64,000 nucleotides of DNA from Propionibacteriaceae bacterium UBA6122 (GTDB lineage: Bacteria > Actinomycetota > Actinomycetes > Propionibacteriales > Propionibacteriaceae), in NCBI GenBank assembly GCA_002428365.1, contig DIVW01000026.1:44256-108255 (forward strand). Reading direction: 5' to 3'. The translations under genes and the position numbers were made by a program. The notes under the pieces are model-generated. The model was not told the origin of the DNA and did no database searches. It saw only the letters and a program-made list of their open reading frames with translations. This document shows positions 16,943 to 25,169 of this stretch, piece by piece; within the stretch, counting starts at the first letter, position 1; each line of letters opens with the position of its first letter.

Positions 16943-18670
16943 ATGAAGCAAGCAGATTTCCAGCTGGACACCACCGTTCGAGATGGGGTGCTGGAGATCA
17001 GCGCACGGGGCCGGCTGATTCTGGTCCATCCGATGGCGAACCGCGGCACGGCCTTCACCATCGAAGAGCGCGAGGCGCTGGGATTGTCCGGCCTGCTGCC
17101 CAGCCGGGTCACCACCATCGAAGAACAGCTGCGGCGTACCTACGCCCAGTACAGCCGCTCGCCTTCGCCGCTGTCGAAGTTCATTTACTTGGCCCAACTG
17201 CGTGACCGCAACGAGGTGCTGTTCTACCGGCTGCTGAGCGAGCACCTGGAAGAAATGCTGCCGATCATCTACACCCCAACCATCGGGGAGGCGATCGAGC
17301 GGTTCAGCCACGAGTACACCGGCGCCCGGGGCGTCTTCCTCTCCATCGACCACCCTGACTTGGTCGAACAATCCCTTCGCGATTTCGAACTGGACGCCGA
17401 CGACGTCGACCTGGTCGTCGTGACCGACTCCGAAGGCATCCTGGGCATCGGCGATCAGGGGGTCGGCGGTTTCCAGATCGCGGTCGGCAAGCTCAGCGTC
17501 TACACCGCAGCCGCCGGAATCCACCCCCGGAGGGCCATCCCGGTGGTGCTCGACGTTGGTACCGACAACCTCGGCCTGCTGAACAGCGACCTCTACCTGG
17601 GCGAGCGGCATGCGCGGGTACGCGGCGAGCGCTACGACGAGTTCATCGAGTTGTTCGTCAACACGGTCAACAAACTGTTCCCCAACGCCCTGCTGCATTG
17701 GGAGGACTTCGGCGCGGCCAACGCCCACCGCATCCTCAATCGCTACAGCGACGAGATCTCCACCTTCAATGACGACATTCAAGGCACCGCCGCAGTGGTG
17801 CTGGCCGCAGTACTGGCCGCCGTCCGGCTCACCGGCACCCGGCTACCCGAACACCGGGTACTGATCTATGGCGCTGGTACTGCCGGGGCCGGCGTTGCCG
17901 ACCTGATTCGGGAGGCCATGGGCCGCATGGGACTGCCCGCCGATCAGGCCTATCAACAATTCTGGGCCTTCAACTCGAAGGGCCTGATCGTTGCCGACAA
18001 CCCTGGCGTCAGAGATTTCCAGCTCCCCTACGCTCGCTCCCGCGCGGAGATGGCCGACTGGGACGTGGCCGATCCGCAGCGAATCAGCCTGATCGAGGCC
18101 GTCCGGCAGGTGCGGCCCACGATCCTCATTGGCACCTCCGCCCAGCACGGCGCCTTCACCGAAGAGGTCGTGCGTGAGATGGCCAAGCACTGCGAGCGTC
18201 CGATCATCATGCCGCTGTCGAACCCGACCAGCCGCTGCGAGGCCCACCCCGGCGACATCCTGGAATGGACCGACGGGCTCGCTCTGATTGCCACCGGCAG
18301 CCCCTTCGGCACGATCAAACACGGCGAGGTCTATCACACCATCGCCCAGGCCAACAACGCGCTGATCTTCCCCGGACTAGGGCTTGGAGTCTCGGTTGTC
18401 CAGGCAAAACGGGTCAGCCCTGGCATGATCTACGCCGCTGCTGATGCCTTGGCTGGCTTGATGAACGAGTACCGCCCCGGGGCATCATTACTGCCGTCGA
18501 TGGCCGACCTGCGCCTGGTCGCGGCCACCGTGGCCAAGGCCGTCGCCCAAACCGCCCAAGACCAGGGTCTGGCCCGACGTCCGTTGACCAACCCGATCAA
18601 CGACATCTACCAGCACATGTGGAAGCCCAGGTACCCGAAGCTGGAGATCAAGCCGCCCCGGCAGCCCTGA
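16943..18670 (+). CDS. maeA: NAD-dependent malic enzyme
   Basis: Oxidative decarboxylation of malate to pyruvate. The protein has 575 residues, the usual length for the SfcA/MaeA type. Signatures are PIIYTPTIGEAIERFSHEYTGARGVF, GGFQIAVGKLSVYTAAAGIHP, HWEDFGAANAHRIL, FNDDIQGTAAVVLAAVLAA (metal-binding Asp residues) and the nucleotide motif YGAGTAGAGVADLI. The ATG at 16943 follows AAGGAAGTGGAG. The 3' end overlaps the end of a convergent gene by 23 bases. The operator upstream suggests control by the divergent PadR protein. Confidence 0.95.
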   Translation: MKQADFQLDTTVRDGVLEISARGRLILVHPMANRGTAFTIEEREALGLSGLLPSRVTTIEEQLRRTYAQYSRSPSPLSKFIYLAQLRDRNEVLFYRLLSEHLEEMLPIIYTPTIGEAIERFSHEYTGARGVFLSIDHPDLVEQSLRDFELDADDVDLVVVTDSEGILGIGDQGVGGFQIAVGKLSVYTAAAGIHPRRAIPVVLDVGTDNLGLLNSDLYLGERHARVRGERYDEFIELFVNTVNKLFPNALLHWEDFGAANAHRILNRYSDEISTFNDDIQGTAAVVLAAVLAAVRLTGTRLPEHRVLIYGAGTAGAGVADLIREAMGRMGLPADQAYQQFWAFNSKGLIVADNPGVRDFQLPYARSRAEMADWDVADPQRISLIEAVRQVRPTILIGTSAQHGAFTEEVVREMAKHCERPIIMPLSNPTSRCEAHPGDILEWTDGLALIATGSPFGTIKHGEVYHTIAQANNALIFPGLGLGVSVVQAKRVSPGMIYAAADALAGLMNEYRPGASLLPSMADLRLVAATVAKAVAQTAQDQGLARRPLTNPINDIYQHMWKPRYPKLEIKPPRQP

Positions 18671-19067
18671 TCTCGACCCCGGCTACGACCCGACGAGCGC
18701 TTCGGCGATGAATCGGGCCGATCACCGCCCAGACCCATCGACCCGCACCGGGAGCGAATCTGATTCCGGTGGTTAGGCGCCGCCGCCCATCAATCGTGCG
18801 CGCCAGGATCGTCGCGGTGCCGATTGAGGTCGGTTGCACCATGTGCAGCACCTCTTTGGAGCTGTCCACCACCGCCCACTCCCCCGGACGCAGTGCAGCG
18901 CGGCGAAGGTTGGTCACCCAGGTGGGCATGCCCGAGAACGCCACCCCGAGCCAAGCTGAAGGCTCAGCGACCTCACCGATCGGCTCGGCCGACTCCACAC
19001 AATCCAGGTAATCGAAGGCATCCGCTGGCAACTCTGGCTGCCCTGGTCTCGCTCCCGCGTTTCGCAT
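18648..19067 (-). CDS. DUF2867-like protein of unknown function
   Basis: A 139-residue protein without signal peptide or membrane segment. The pattern ends in WVWAVIGPIHRRSARRVVAGVEIRAAGAA, resembling DUF2867 proteins, where a conserved P-x-H motif lies near the C-terminus; this assignment is tentative. Its promoter region carries the second copy of the putative PadR operator, shared with the divergent thioredoxin gene. Its end overlaps the malic enzyme end on the opposite strand. Confidence 0.6.
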   Translation of the reverse strand: MRNAGARPGQPELPADAFDYLDCVESAEPIGEVAEPSAWLGVAFSGMPTWVTNLRRAALRPGEWAVVDSSKEVLHMVQPTSIGTATILARTIDGRRRLTTGIRFAPGAGRWVWAVIGPIHRRSARRVVAGVEIRAAGAA

Positions 19068-19082
19068 CCCGACCTCCTACGC

Positions 19083-19111
19083 CATATTGCGATATGTCGT
19101 TAAGTATCGTA
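19083..19111. promoter_or_regulatory. Putative PadR operator, copy 2
   Basis: Identical to the sequence at 16812-16840 in 28 of 29 positions, including the palindrome CATATTGCGATATG (19083-19096) and the extension TCGTTAAGTATCGTA. It sits in the 83-base gap between two divergent genes, 15 bases upstream of the leftward gene and 40 bases upstream of the thioredoxin gene. Confidence 0.7.
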
Positions 19112-19150
19112 ACGCAAGGGGTCGCGTCAGGCACAGAGTAAAATTCCGGC

Positions 19151-19570
19151 ATGAGCTCCATCACCACCTGCCCCAGTTGCAGCACCAAGAACCGCGTCCC
19201 GGTGGCCTCTGCCGGACGGCCGCAGTGCGCGTCCTGCCACCAGCCGCTTCCGTGGCTGGTGAATGTCGAGGACGCCGATCTTGACGCCGCTCTGAAGACC
19301 AACGTGCTTGTGTTGATCGACCTGTGGGCCCCGTGGTGCGGGCCCTGCCGCATGGTCGCCCCGGTGCTGGAGCGCCTCAGCGTGCGTTATGCCGGGCGCA
19401 TCAAGGTGGTGAAGGTCAACGTTGACAACAATCGGCGCGCCTCGGCCCGCTTCGATGCCCAGAGCATTCCGACCCTGGTGATGATGCGCAACGGCGCCAC
19501 CGTCGAACGCATCGTCGGCGCCCAGACCGAACCGGTACTGGCCAAGCGAATCGACGCTCTGCTGGCCTGA
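19151..19570 (+). CDS. trxC: Thioredoxin with N-terminal zinc ribbon (thioredoxin 2 type)
   Basis: A 139-residue cytoplasmic disulfide reductase. The N-terminal zinc ribbon has two Cys pairs (CPSC and CASC), as in thioredoxin 2/TrxC, followed by a canonical thioredoxin domain with the active site DLWAPWCGPCRMVAPVLERL and the cis-Pro region SIPTLVMMRNG. Control by the same operator as padR/malic enzyme is suggested by the upstream repeat, which would link it to a redox or cell-envelope stress response. Confidence 0.93.
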   Translation: MSSITTCPSCSTKNRVPVASAGRPQCASCHQPLPWLVNVEDADLDAALKTNVLVLIDLWAPWCGPCRMVAPVLERLSVRYAGRIKVVKVNVDNNRRASARFDAQSIPTLVMMRNGATVERIVGAQTEPVLAKRIDALLA

Positions 19571-19660
19571 GAGCCGGGCCAATATGTCCCCGGACGAGGA
19601 CTGATATCCCCGCCGTCAGTTAGTTATGGTCCAAGCACCCGCTTGATTGTGATTCCCCCC

Positions 19661-21085
19661 ATGACTGATTTTTTCACCGGGGCATCGGCCAATGGCACTG
19701 GATTGGCCAGCCCCATCGAACCGCCGGCGCCGCCGTATCCGGCCAGCGCCGACGGCCTCGACTGGCTGCGCCAACTCAACTGGCGCCAGTTCGAGCAGCA
19801 GATCGGCCAGGCGTACCGCGCGCAGGGCTATGAAGTGCTGCCGATCCCCCACAGCAACGACTTGATCCTCGCCCGCGCCGGGGAACGAATCGTCATCCTT
19901 TGCCAGCAGTGGCGCGCCGCCGAAGTTGACGTACAGGTGGTGCGTGAGCTGCCTGCCCTGGTCGCCGCCCATCGAGCCACCTGGGGCGTGGTGATCAGCT
20001 CTGGTGAGTTCACCGCCGAGGCAAGGAAGCTGGCCAAACAGACTCGAACCACCCTGCTGGACGGCCCCGCTGTCGCCCAGTTGATCGCAATTGGCCAGGT
20101 GAGCCAGCCCAACGTTGGCCCGCCGCTCAATCATCCCTCCCCGGTGCCGCCCCCGAGCCGACCGACTGCACCGAACCTCCAGGCCATCGCCACAGCCAAG
20201 ACGGTTCGGCAACGTCCCGGCTGGCTGAAGACGGTGGTGGTCGGGCTCGGCATCTTGGCACTGGTCCTGACCGTGGTCGGGATAGCGGCGGCCGTGGCCG
20301 CCAGCATGGGAAGGCCGGCCGTGACCAACACCGTCGCGGCACCGGCACCGGCCGCGGCAGCCACCGTCGGTTTCGGTCACCAACCGATGGACATCGCCTT
20401 CGACGCCAACCAGGGCCGCCTGTATACCGCTAACGCTGGCAGCGGCGACGTCACCGTCCTGAACTCCAAGTCACTCCAACCGCTCCAGACCATCAACGTG
20501 GCTGGCAAGCCGATCGCGGTGGCCGCCGATCCGGCCAACCACCGCCTCTTCGTCGCCGATGGCGCGGCCAACAAGATCTACGTGGTCGATACCGCGACGG
20601 CCAAGACCACCTCGACGATCAAGACCCTCGCCAAGCCGAGCGACCTGGCCTTCGATGCCAGCCGGCAACGCCTCTTCGTGGCGAGCAGCACTGGCAAGTC
20701 GCTGACCATCTTCAACACGGCCACCCTCACCCGACGCGGCCAGATCGCCACCGAAGGTGCGCCTACCTCAGTTGCGCTTGATTCGGCGAGCCACACCGTC
20801 TTTGTGCTCACCGAGCTCGAGGTGACCGCCTACAACGAGTTCTCCCTCACCCGAATCCAGAGCATTCCGGCTTCCCTGGCCACAAACATCGCGGTGGATT
20901 CGTCCAAGCATCGACTCTTCATCTCCTCGGCAAACAGCGTCTACGTGAAGGACTTCGCCAAGGGCACCAGCCAGACCTTCAGTCTCGGCGGCGCGGCTGG
21001 CTCGCTGTGCCTTCAGCCGGGCAAGTTTGTGGCCTATGTGGCCGACCCCAGCACTGACCAGGTGCAGAAGGTCACCCTGAAGTAG
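19661..21085 (+). CDS. Membrane-anchored protein: Mrr-like domain plus YVTN-type beta-propeller
   Basis: A 474-residue fusion. Residues about 30-140 match the Mrr/restriction-endonuclease-like fold (LNWRQFEQQIGQAYRAQGYEV, then VVRELPALVAAHRATWGVVISSGEFTAEARKLA). The strand that normally carries QxK reads VILCQQW, so both catalytic-position residues are replaced and nuclease activity is doubtful. A membrane helix (about residues 190-215) follows a Pro-rich linker, and the C-terminal 240 residues form repeats such as HRLFVADGAANKIYVVDTATAK, a YVTN-type propeller placed outside the membrane. Start codon uncertain: ATG at 19661 is chosen; no clear ribosome binding site is seen. Confidence 0.8.
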   Translation: MTDFFTGASANGTGLASPIEPPAPPYPASADGLDWLRQLNWRQFEQQIGQAYRAQGYEVLPIPHSNDLILARAGERIVILCQQWRAAEVDVQVVRELPALVAAHRATWGVVISSGEFTAEARKLAKQTRTTLLDGPAVAQLIAIGQVSQPNVGPPLNHPSPVPPPSRPTAPNLQAIATAKTVRQRPGWLKTVVVGLGILALVLTVVGIAAAVAASMGRPAVTNTVAAPAPAAAATVGFGHQPMDIAFDANQGRLYTANAGSGDVTVLNSKSLQPLQTINVAGKPIAVAADPANHRLFVADGAANKIYVVDTATAKTTSTIKTLAKPSDLAFDASRQRLFVASSTGKSLTIFNTATLTRRGQIATEGAPTSVALDSASHTVFVLTELEVTAYNEFSLTRIQSIPASLATNIAVDSSKHRLFISSANSVYVKDFAKGTSQTFSLGGAAGSLCLQPGKFVAYVADPSTDQVQKVTLK

Positions 21086-21138
21086 CCGCAGCTCTTCAGG
21101 TGTCCCAATCCAGTCGAATACCCAGCTAGGCTCATCGA

Positions 21139-21711
21139 GTGATCCGAAAAGGCATAGCCGCCATCTTCTGGCGCTTCAGTCGCTGGACGCTGCGCAACGA
21201 TCCGCAGCCCGATGTTCCGCGAATCCTCATCGGCGCTCCGCACACGTCCAACTGGGATTTCGTGCTCATGCTGGCGATCTGCTGGCAGTCGGGGGTCTCG
21301 GTCAAGTGGCTTGGCAAGCACACGCTGTTCACCAGCTGGCGCGGGCCGATCATGCGGGCCCTGGGTGGCATTCCGGTGAACCGGGACAACCCCGGCCGCA
21401 TCGTCGATGAGGTGCTCGAACTGCAGAAGAAGGGCTCTTTCTCGATCGCGATCACCCCGGAAGGCACCCGCAGCGCGCGGAAGCAATGGAAGTCGGGTTT
21501 CTACCGCATTGCCCAGCTCTCCGGCCTGCCGATCACCCTCGGCTACGTTGACCGCACCACGATGACCACCGGGTTGGGCCTCACCTTCAACATCACCGGC
21601 GACCCGAAGACCGACATGGACGTGATCCGGGCTTTCTACGCCGACAAGTCTGGTTTCTACCCCGACCGGACCACCGTGCCGCGCTTAGCCATCGAGAACC
21701 AGGGCCGCTGA
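21139..21711 (+). CDS. 1-acyl-glycerol-3-phosphate acyltransferase-like protein (PlsC family)
   Basis: A 190-residue acyltransferase. The motif HTSNWD (HX4D) gives the catalytic His/Asp, and TPEGTRSARKQWKSGFYRIA carries the acyl-acceptor binding EGTR motif. It lacks the long N-terminal membrane anchor of typical PlsC, as do the shorter actinobacterial members. Likely acylates a glycerol-phosphate or a related lipid acceptor at the membrane face. The gene starts with GTG; it stands alone between the propeller gene and a convergent transporter gene. Confidence 0.85.
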   Translation: MIRKGIAAIFWRFSRWTLRNDPQPDVPRILIGAPHTSNWDFVLMLAICWQSGVSVKWLGKHTLFTSWRGPIMRALGGIPVNRDNPGRIVDEVLELQKKGSFSIAITPEGTRSARKQWKSGFYRIAQLSGLPITLGYVDRTTMTTGLGLTFNITGDPKTDMDVIRAFYADKSGFYPDRTTVPRLAIENQGR

Positions 21712-21733
21712 TCCGCGATTCCCAGCTAGATAC

Positions 21734-22705
21734 CTACTCGGGACGACAGATCTGGCCGCGCGCTGCTGCCTGCACTGTGAGTCCAAACAGCACCGCGACA
21801 GCCACGGTAGTAAGCGCCAACAGGGCCATAGCCAGCCAGTCATAGCGCAAGCCACCGCCCGCGGTGGAGGCGATCAACGCAACAGTGACAGCCGCCAGCG
21901 GGAACGAGTAGGCCCACGAGCTCATCGCGAATGGGATTGAACGCAACGCAGGGGCTTGCACCAGCAGCAAGATGACCTGGAACACCGCCACCCCGAGCAG
22001 CACCTTGACCAGCGCATCGTCCCAGCTGCCACCCATGCTCACCCAGGCCAGCGCACCAACCGAGGGCGGTGCAATCAGGATCGCCAAGGTTGGTGCCAGT
22101 CGGGGCGGCAACGTGCCGGCGGTGAACAGCCGCGAAAGCACTATCGGGAACAGCCCAAGGAAGTAGATCGCCCCAACCCCGAAGAAGTACCAGGTCACCG
22201 CCAACGGGGCCAGGCCAACACCGGCTATTGGTGCGATCAGGTTGCCAACCGCCGGAATGAACCAGGCTGGATGAATGTGAATCTGCTCAAGGGCTGCATC
22301 AGCAATCCAGGTGCGCACTACCCAAAGCGTGATCGCGAACTGGGCCAGCGCCCCACCCCACCAGATCACTGCGGCCACCTCAGGCAGCCAACCCTGAAAG
22401 GCCACGGCCAACACCAACAGCGACACCGAGATGGTGGCGGTGAAGGCCACCTTGACTGGGTGAACCCAATCGGAGCGAGCGTGAGTGGGGTGCCGCACCG
22501 CCTTGAGCAGGTAGCCAATGGCCACTGCCACGAACATCACTGCCGCAAGCACTGCCAAGCCCTGGCCAACCGCAGGCCCGAAGCCCCACAGGCTGCCAGC
22601 GGCCCGCCAAGCGACGGCGAGCCCGGCAAGGCCCATCACCATGGCGAACGCGCCGACCGGCAGGTAGGCCAGGCTGCGGGCTTCGGAGGTTTCAGAGGTG
22701 GTCAT
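21734..22705 (-). CDS. TDT/SLAC1-family transporter
   Basis: A 323-residue polytopic protein with about ten predicted membrane helices, of the tellurite-resistance/dicarboxylate transporter (TDT, TehA/SLAC1/Ssu1) family. Supporting patterns are LPVGAFAMVMGLAGLAVAWR near the start, HPAWFIPAVGNLIAPIAG in the middle and FAMSSWAYSFPLAAVTVA near the C-terminus. The family includes sulfite exporters, malate carriers and anion channels; the substrate cannot be decided. It lies last in a probable operon with a glutaredoxin-like protein and a GroES-like protein. Confidence 0.87.
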   Translation of the reverse strand: MTTSETSEARSLAYLPVGAFAMVMGLAGLAVAWRAAGSLWGFGPAVGQGLAVLAAVMFVAVAIGYLLKAVRHPTHARSDWVHPVKVAFTATISVSLLVLAVAFQGWLPEVAAVIWWGGALAQFAITLWVVRTWIADAALEQIHIHPAWFIPAVGNLIAPIAGVGLAPLAVTWYFFGVGAIYFLGLFPIVLSRLFTAGTLPPRLAPTLAILIAPPSVGALAWVSMGGSWDDALVKVLLGVAVFQVILLLVQAPALRSIPFAMSSWAYSFPLAAVTVALIASTAGGGLRYDWLAMALLALTTVAVAVLFGLTVQAAARGQICRPE

Positions 22706-22737
22706 GGTGCTCCCTAAAGGGCGGTCAGCAAGGTCTT

Positions 22738-23016
22738 TCAGGCCGGACGGATGACGGCCAGCAGTTCGGTGGCGTCGATCAGCAGGTAGTCGCGCCTCTC
22801 CAAAGTGATCGAGGTGCCCGAGTACTGCGGGAAGAGCACCAAATCGCCCACCTTGACCTTGATCAGCTCTTCGTCATCACCGATGGCCACCACAACGCCG
22901 CGCTGCTGGCGCGACCGGGCCGTGTCGGGAATGACCAGGCCACTCGCGGTTACGGCCTCTTCCTCGGGGATCTCCAGCAGAACTCGGGGGCCGAGGGGTT
23001 GCACGGTTTCACTCAT
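22738..23016 (-). CDS. GroES-like co-chaperonin (stand-alone)
   Basis: A 92-residue Cpn10-fold protein. VQPLGPRVLLEIPEEEAVTASGLVIPDTARSRQQRGVVVAIG matches the GroES core and mobile loop, and VGDLVLFPQYSGTSITLERRDYLLIDATELLAVI the C-terminal half. No groEL lies nearby, so this is probably an additional, specialised GroES rather than the main groESL copy. AAGGAAG precedes the start. It sits between genes for a glutaredoxin-like protein (23 bases upstream) and a TDT transporter (32 bases downstream). Confidence 0.85.
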   Translation of the reverse strand: MSETVQPLGPRVLLEIPEEEAVTASGLVIPDTARSRQQRGVVVAIGDDEELIKVKVGDLVLFPQYSGTSITLERRDYLLIDATELLAVIRPA

Positions 23017-23039
23017 AGAAGTCTTCCTTTCGATAGCAG

Positions 23040-23300
23040 TCAGCGCGAACGAAGCCCCAGCATCGCATCGATGCGTGGCTTGTCGAAGCCCACGATGGCG
23101 CGGCCGTTGATCTCGATCACCGGCACCCCCATCTGTCCGGTTTTGCGAACCAGATCAGCGGCAGCGTGGCGATCGCGGCTCACGTCGACTTCACGGAACT
23201 GCACCTGACGTTCACGCAGGTAGGCCTTGAGTCGGTGACACCACGAACAAGTCGGGGTGGTGAAAACCAGGACGCGGGGCTTGGCGGGAGTTGCTGACAC
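23040..23300 (-). CDS. Glutaredoxin/mycoredoxin-like protein
   Basis: An 86-residue thioredoxin-fold protein. FTTPTCSWCHRLKAYLRER carries a CxxC active site (CSWC), and TGQMGVPVIEINGRAIVGFDKPRIDAML contains the cis-Pro and the glutathione/mycothiol-side GFD motif seen in NrdH, mycoredoxin and Uxx-star glutaredoxins. GTG start with AAAGGAGC in front. First gene of the three-gene leftward operon; a CsoR-type palindrome lies 25 bases upstream of the start. Confidence 0.88.
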   Translation of the reverse strand: MSATPAKPRVLVFTTPTCSWCHRLKAYLRERQVQFREVDVSRDRHAAADLVRKTGQMGVPVIEINGRAIVGFDKPRIDAMLGLRSR

Positions 23301-23324
23301 GTTGCTCCTTTCGGCGCCGATCTT

Positions 23325-23340
23325 ATACCCCCGGGGGCAT
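23325..23340. promoter_or_regulatory. CsoR-type palindrome upstream of the glutaredoxin operon
   Basis: The sequence ATACCCCCGGGGGCAT has a perfect ten-base core CCCCCGGGGG with AT-rich flanks, the general shape of operators of CsoR-family regulators (copper, formaldehyde or sulfide sensors). It lies 25 bases before the GTG of the leftward glutaredoxin gene. No CsoR gene is in the window, so this assignment rests on motif shape alone. Confidence 0.45.
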
Positions 23341-23378
23341 GGGCATTACTCCAAGGATCTGGAGTCCGCGGACCCCGG

Positions 23379-23408
23379 TTGCCCATTTGACAATGATTCT
23401 CATAATCA
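23379..23408 (+). promoter_or_regulatory. Zur-type box and promoter of the first zinc-importer operon
   Basis: A 21-base element at 23388-23408 begins TGACAATGATTCTCAT and ends in AATCA, matching actinobacterial Zur boxes (T-G-A-rich dyads around ATGAT). A -10-like CATAAT (23401-23406) with TTGCCC (23379-23384) at a 16-base spacing lies within or next to it, so zinc-bound repressor would block RNA polymerase. It is 15 bases before the binding-protein start. Confidence 0.7.
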
Positions 23409-23422
23409 TGCAGTCTGCGGCT

Positions 23423-24373
23423 ATGAAGAAGCTCTCTGTAGGACTCAGCCTCGCGGCCGCCTTCGCGCTCGCCACTACTGGGTGCAGCTCTGCACCCGCC
23501 AACCCCAGCGCCTCCGGCTCGTCAACCACCAAAGTGACCGTGCTCGGTGAGGTCTATCCCCTGGCTTGGGTCGCCAGCCAGGTAGGCGGCGACCGAGTCG
23601 AGGTCGGCCAGATCGTCCCGGCCGGCGCCGGTGCCCACGGCTACGAACTCTCACCGGCCCAGACCGACCAGATCGGCAAGACCGGCTTGGTGATCTACGT
23701 CGAGTCACTGGCCGTCTCCGTTGACGAAGCCGTAGCCGAAGCAAAACCCGCAGCAACGATCGACCTCGCTACGGTGATACCCACCCGGCCAGCAGTTGCC
23801 CACGACGACGCGGCCGAAGAGGCTGAGCACGAAGCCACGGAAGAAGGCCACGAGGCCAGCGGAATCGATGCCCACATGTGGCTCAACCCAGCGACCATGC
23901 CCAAACTGGTCACCGCAGTATCCACTCAGCTAGGCACGCTCGACCCAACAGGCAAGGCCACCTACGAGGCAAACGCCGCCGCACTGAACGACAAGTTCAC
24001 CAAGCTGGATGCTGAATACAAGGCAGGCCTTGCCTCGTGCAAAGAGAAGACCGTCATCATCACCCACCCAGCATTTGGCTACGTCACTGACCAGTACGGT
24101 CTGACCCAGGTGGGCATCTCTGGCTTCGACGAAGACACCGAGCCATCGCCTGCCCGCCTCGCCGAGGTCAGCAAGGTGGCTAAGGGCGCTGGTTCGTCCA
24201 CGATCTTCTTCGCCAACACTTCCAGCCCGAAGATTGCCGAAGTGCTTGCGGGTGAACTCAAGCTCAAGACCCAGGTCCTTTCCACTTTGGTTGCAGCTAA
24301 GGACGGTCAGGATTACCTCAGTCTGTCTGCGGCAAACCTGGTCGCGCTGCGTGATGGCCTTGGCTGTTCCTGA
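23423..24373 (+). CDS. znuA: Zinc ABC transporter substrate-binding lipoprotein (first locus)
   Basis: Cluster A-I metal-binding protein of 316 residues. The signal MKKLSVGLSLAAAFALATTGC ends in a lipobox. An acidic/His-rich loop (HDDAAEEAEHEATEEGHEASGIDAHMWLNP) lies mid-protein, as in ZnuA/AdcA; DAHMWLNP and THPAFGYV supply metal-ligand His residues and GFDEDTEPSPARLAEV the final acidic ligand. The ATG at 23423 is preferred because of the canonical lipoprotein signal; an in-frame ATG at 23408 touches the Zur box. It overlaps the ATPase gene by 20 bases. Confidence 0.9.
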   Translation: MKKLSVGLSLAAAFALATTGCSSAPANPSASGSSTTKVTVLGEVYPLAWVASQVGGDRVEVGQIVPAGAGAHGYELSPAQTDQIGKTGLVIYVESLAVSVDEAVAEAKPAATIDLATVIPTRPAVAHDDAAEEAEHEATEEGHEASGIDAHMWLNPATMPKLVTAVSTQLGTLDPTGKATYEANAAALNDKFTKLDAEYKAGLASCKEKTVIITHPAFGYVTDQYGLTQVGISGFDEDTEPSPARLAEVSKVAKGAGSSTIFFANTSSPKIAEVLAGELKLKTQVLSTLVAAKDGQDYLSLSAANLVALRDGLGCS

Positions 24374-25169
24374 CTCCCAGCCAGCAAAGGCTCGCGACTT
24401 CCTCGGCCCAGTCTTCCGGGCCGAGGAAGTAGGCGTTGTCCTCAGCGGCCAACAGATCCTCTTCGGGGTCACATTTGACGTCGATCCCGGCGAGGTCGTG
24501 GCCTTGCTGGGCGCCAACGGGTCCGGCAAGTCGACGATGGTACGTGCGGCTCTGGGCGTGATTCCGATGAGTTCGGGCACCGTTTCCGCTTTCGGGAGCC
24601 CATTGGGTGTTGGCACTGATTGGTCGCGCATCGGCTACGTGCCACAACGAATGCCGGCCAGCACCGGCATTCCCACCACCGCCTGCGAGGTGGTGCGGGC
24701 CGGAATGCTCTCCGCAGGACGGCTACGCACCGGCTCTAGACGCCAGGCAATCGCGGCCCTGGAGGTCATGGGCATGGCTGATCGGGCCTCCCAGCCAGTG
24801 CAGCAGATGTCTGGTGGCCAGCAGCAACGGGTACTGATCGCCCGAGCACTCATCAGAGAACCCGATCTACTTTTCCTCGACGAGCCGACTTCAGGGATCG
24901 ACCTGAGCACTGTGGAGACTCTCGTCGACACCATCGACGTGATGCGACGCGCCGGTACCGCAGTGGTGGTGGTATTGCACGAGACCGAACCTTTTGAGGG
25001 CCTCATCGATCGTGCCATCGTGCTGCGCCACGGGCGGGTGGTCCACGATGGGCCACCGCCACCCGCGCGCGCCGCCCATGCCCTGCCCGGGCACGTTCAT
25101 GGCCATCCGCATGCCGGGCCCCGCCGTTGGCGAGACCGCCTCGGTCTGGCGATCGGAGACCAGGAATGA
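24354..25169 (+). CDS. znuC: Zinc ABC transporter ATPase (first locus)
   Basis: ATP-binding subunit of 271 residues. Walker A is GANGSGKST, the signature motif is MSGGQQQR, Walker B is LLFLDEPTSG and the H-loop is VVLHE. The C-terminal tail is His-rich (HALPGHVHGHPHAGP), which is common in zinc or manganese transport ATPases and may bind metal. The ATG at 24354 is used so that the gene overlaps the end of the binding-protein gene; it overlaps the permease start by ATGA. Confidence 0.92.
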   Translation: MALAVPDSQPAKARDFLGPVFRAEEVGVVLSGQQILFGVTFDVDPGEVVALLGANGSGKSTMVRAALGVIPMSSGTVSAFGSPLGVGTDWSRIGYVPQRMPASTGIPTTACEVVRAGMLSAGRLRTGSRRQAIAALEVMGMADRASQPVQQMSGGQQQRVLIARALIREPDLLFLDEPTSGIDLSTVETLVDTIDVMRRAGTAVVVVLHETEPFEGLIDRAIVLRHGRVVHDGPPPPARAAHALPGHVHGHPHAGPRRWRDRLGLAIGDQE

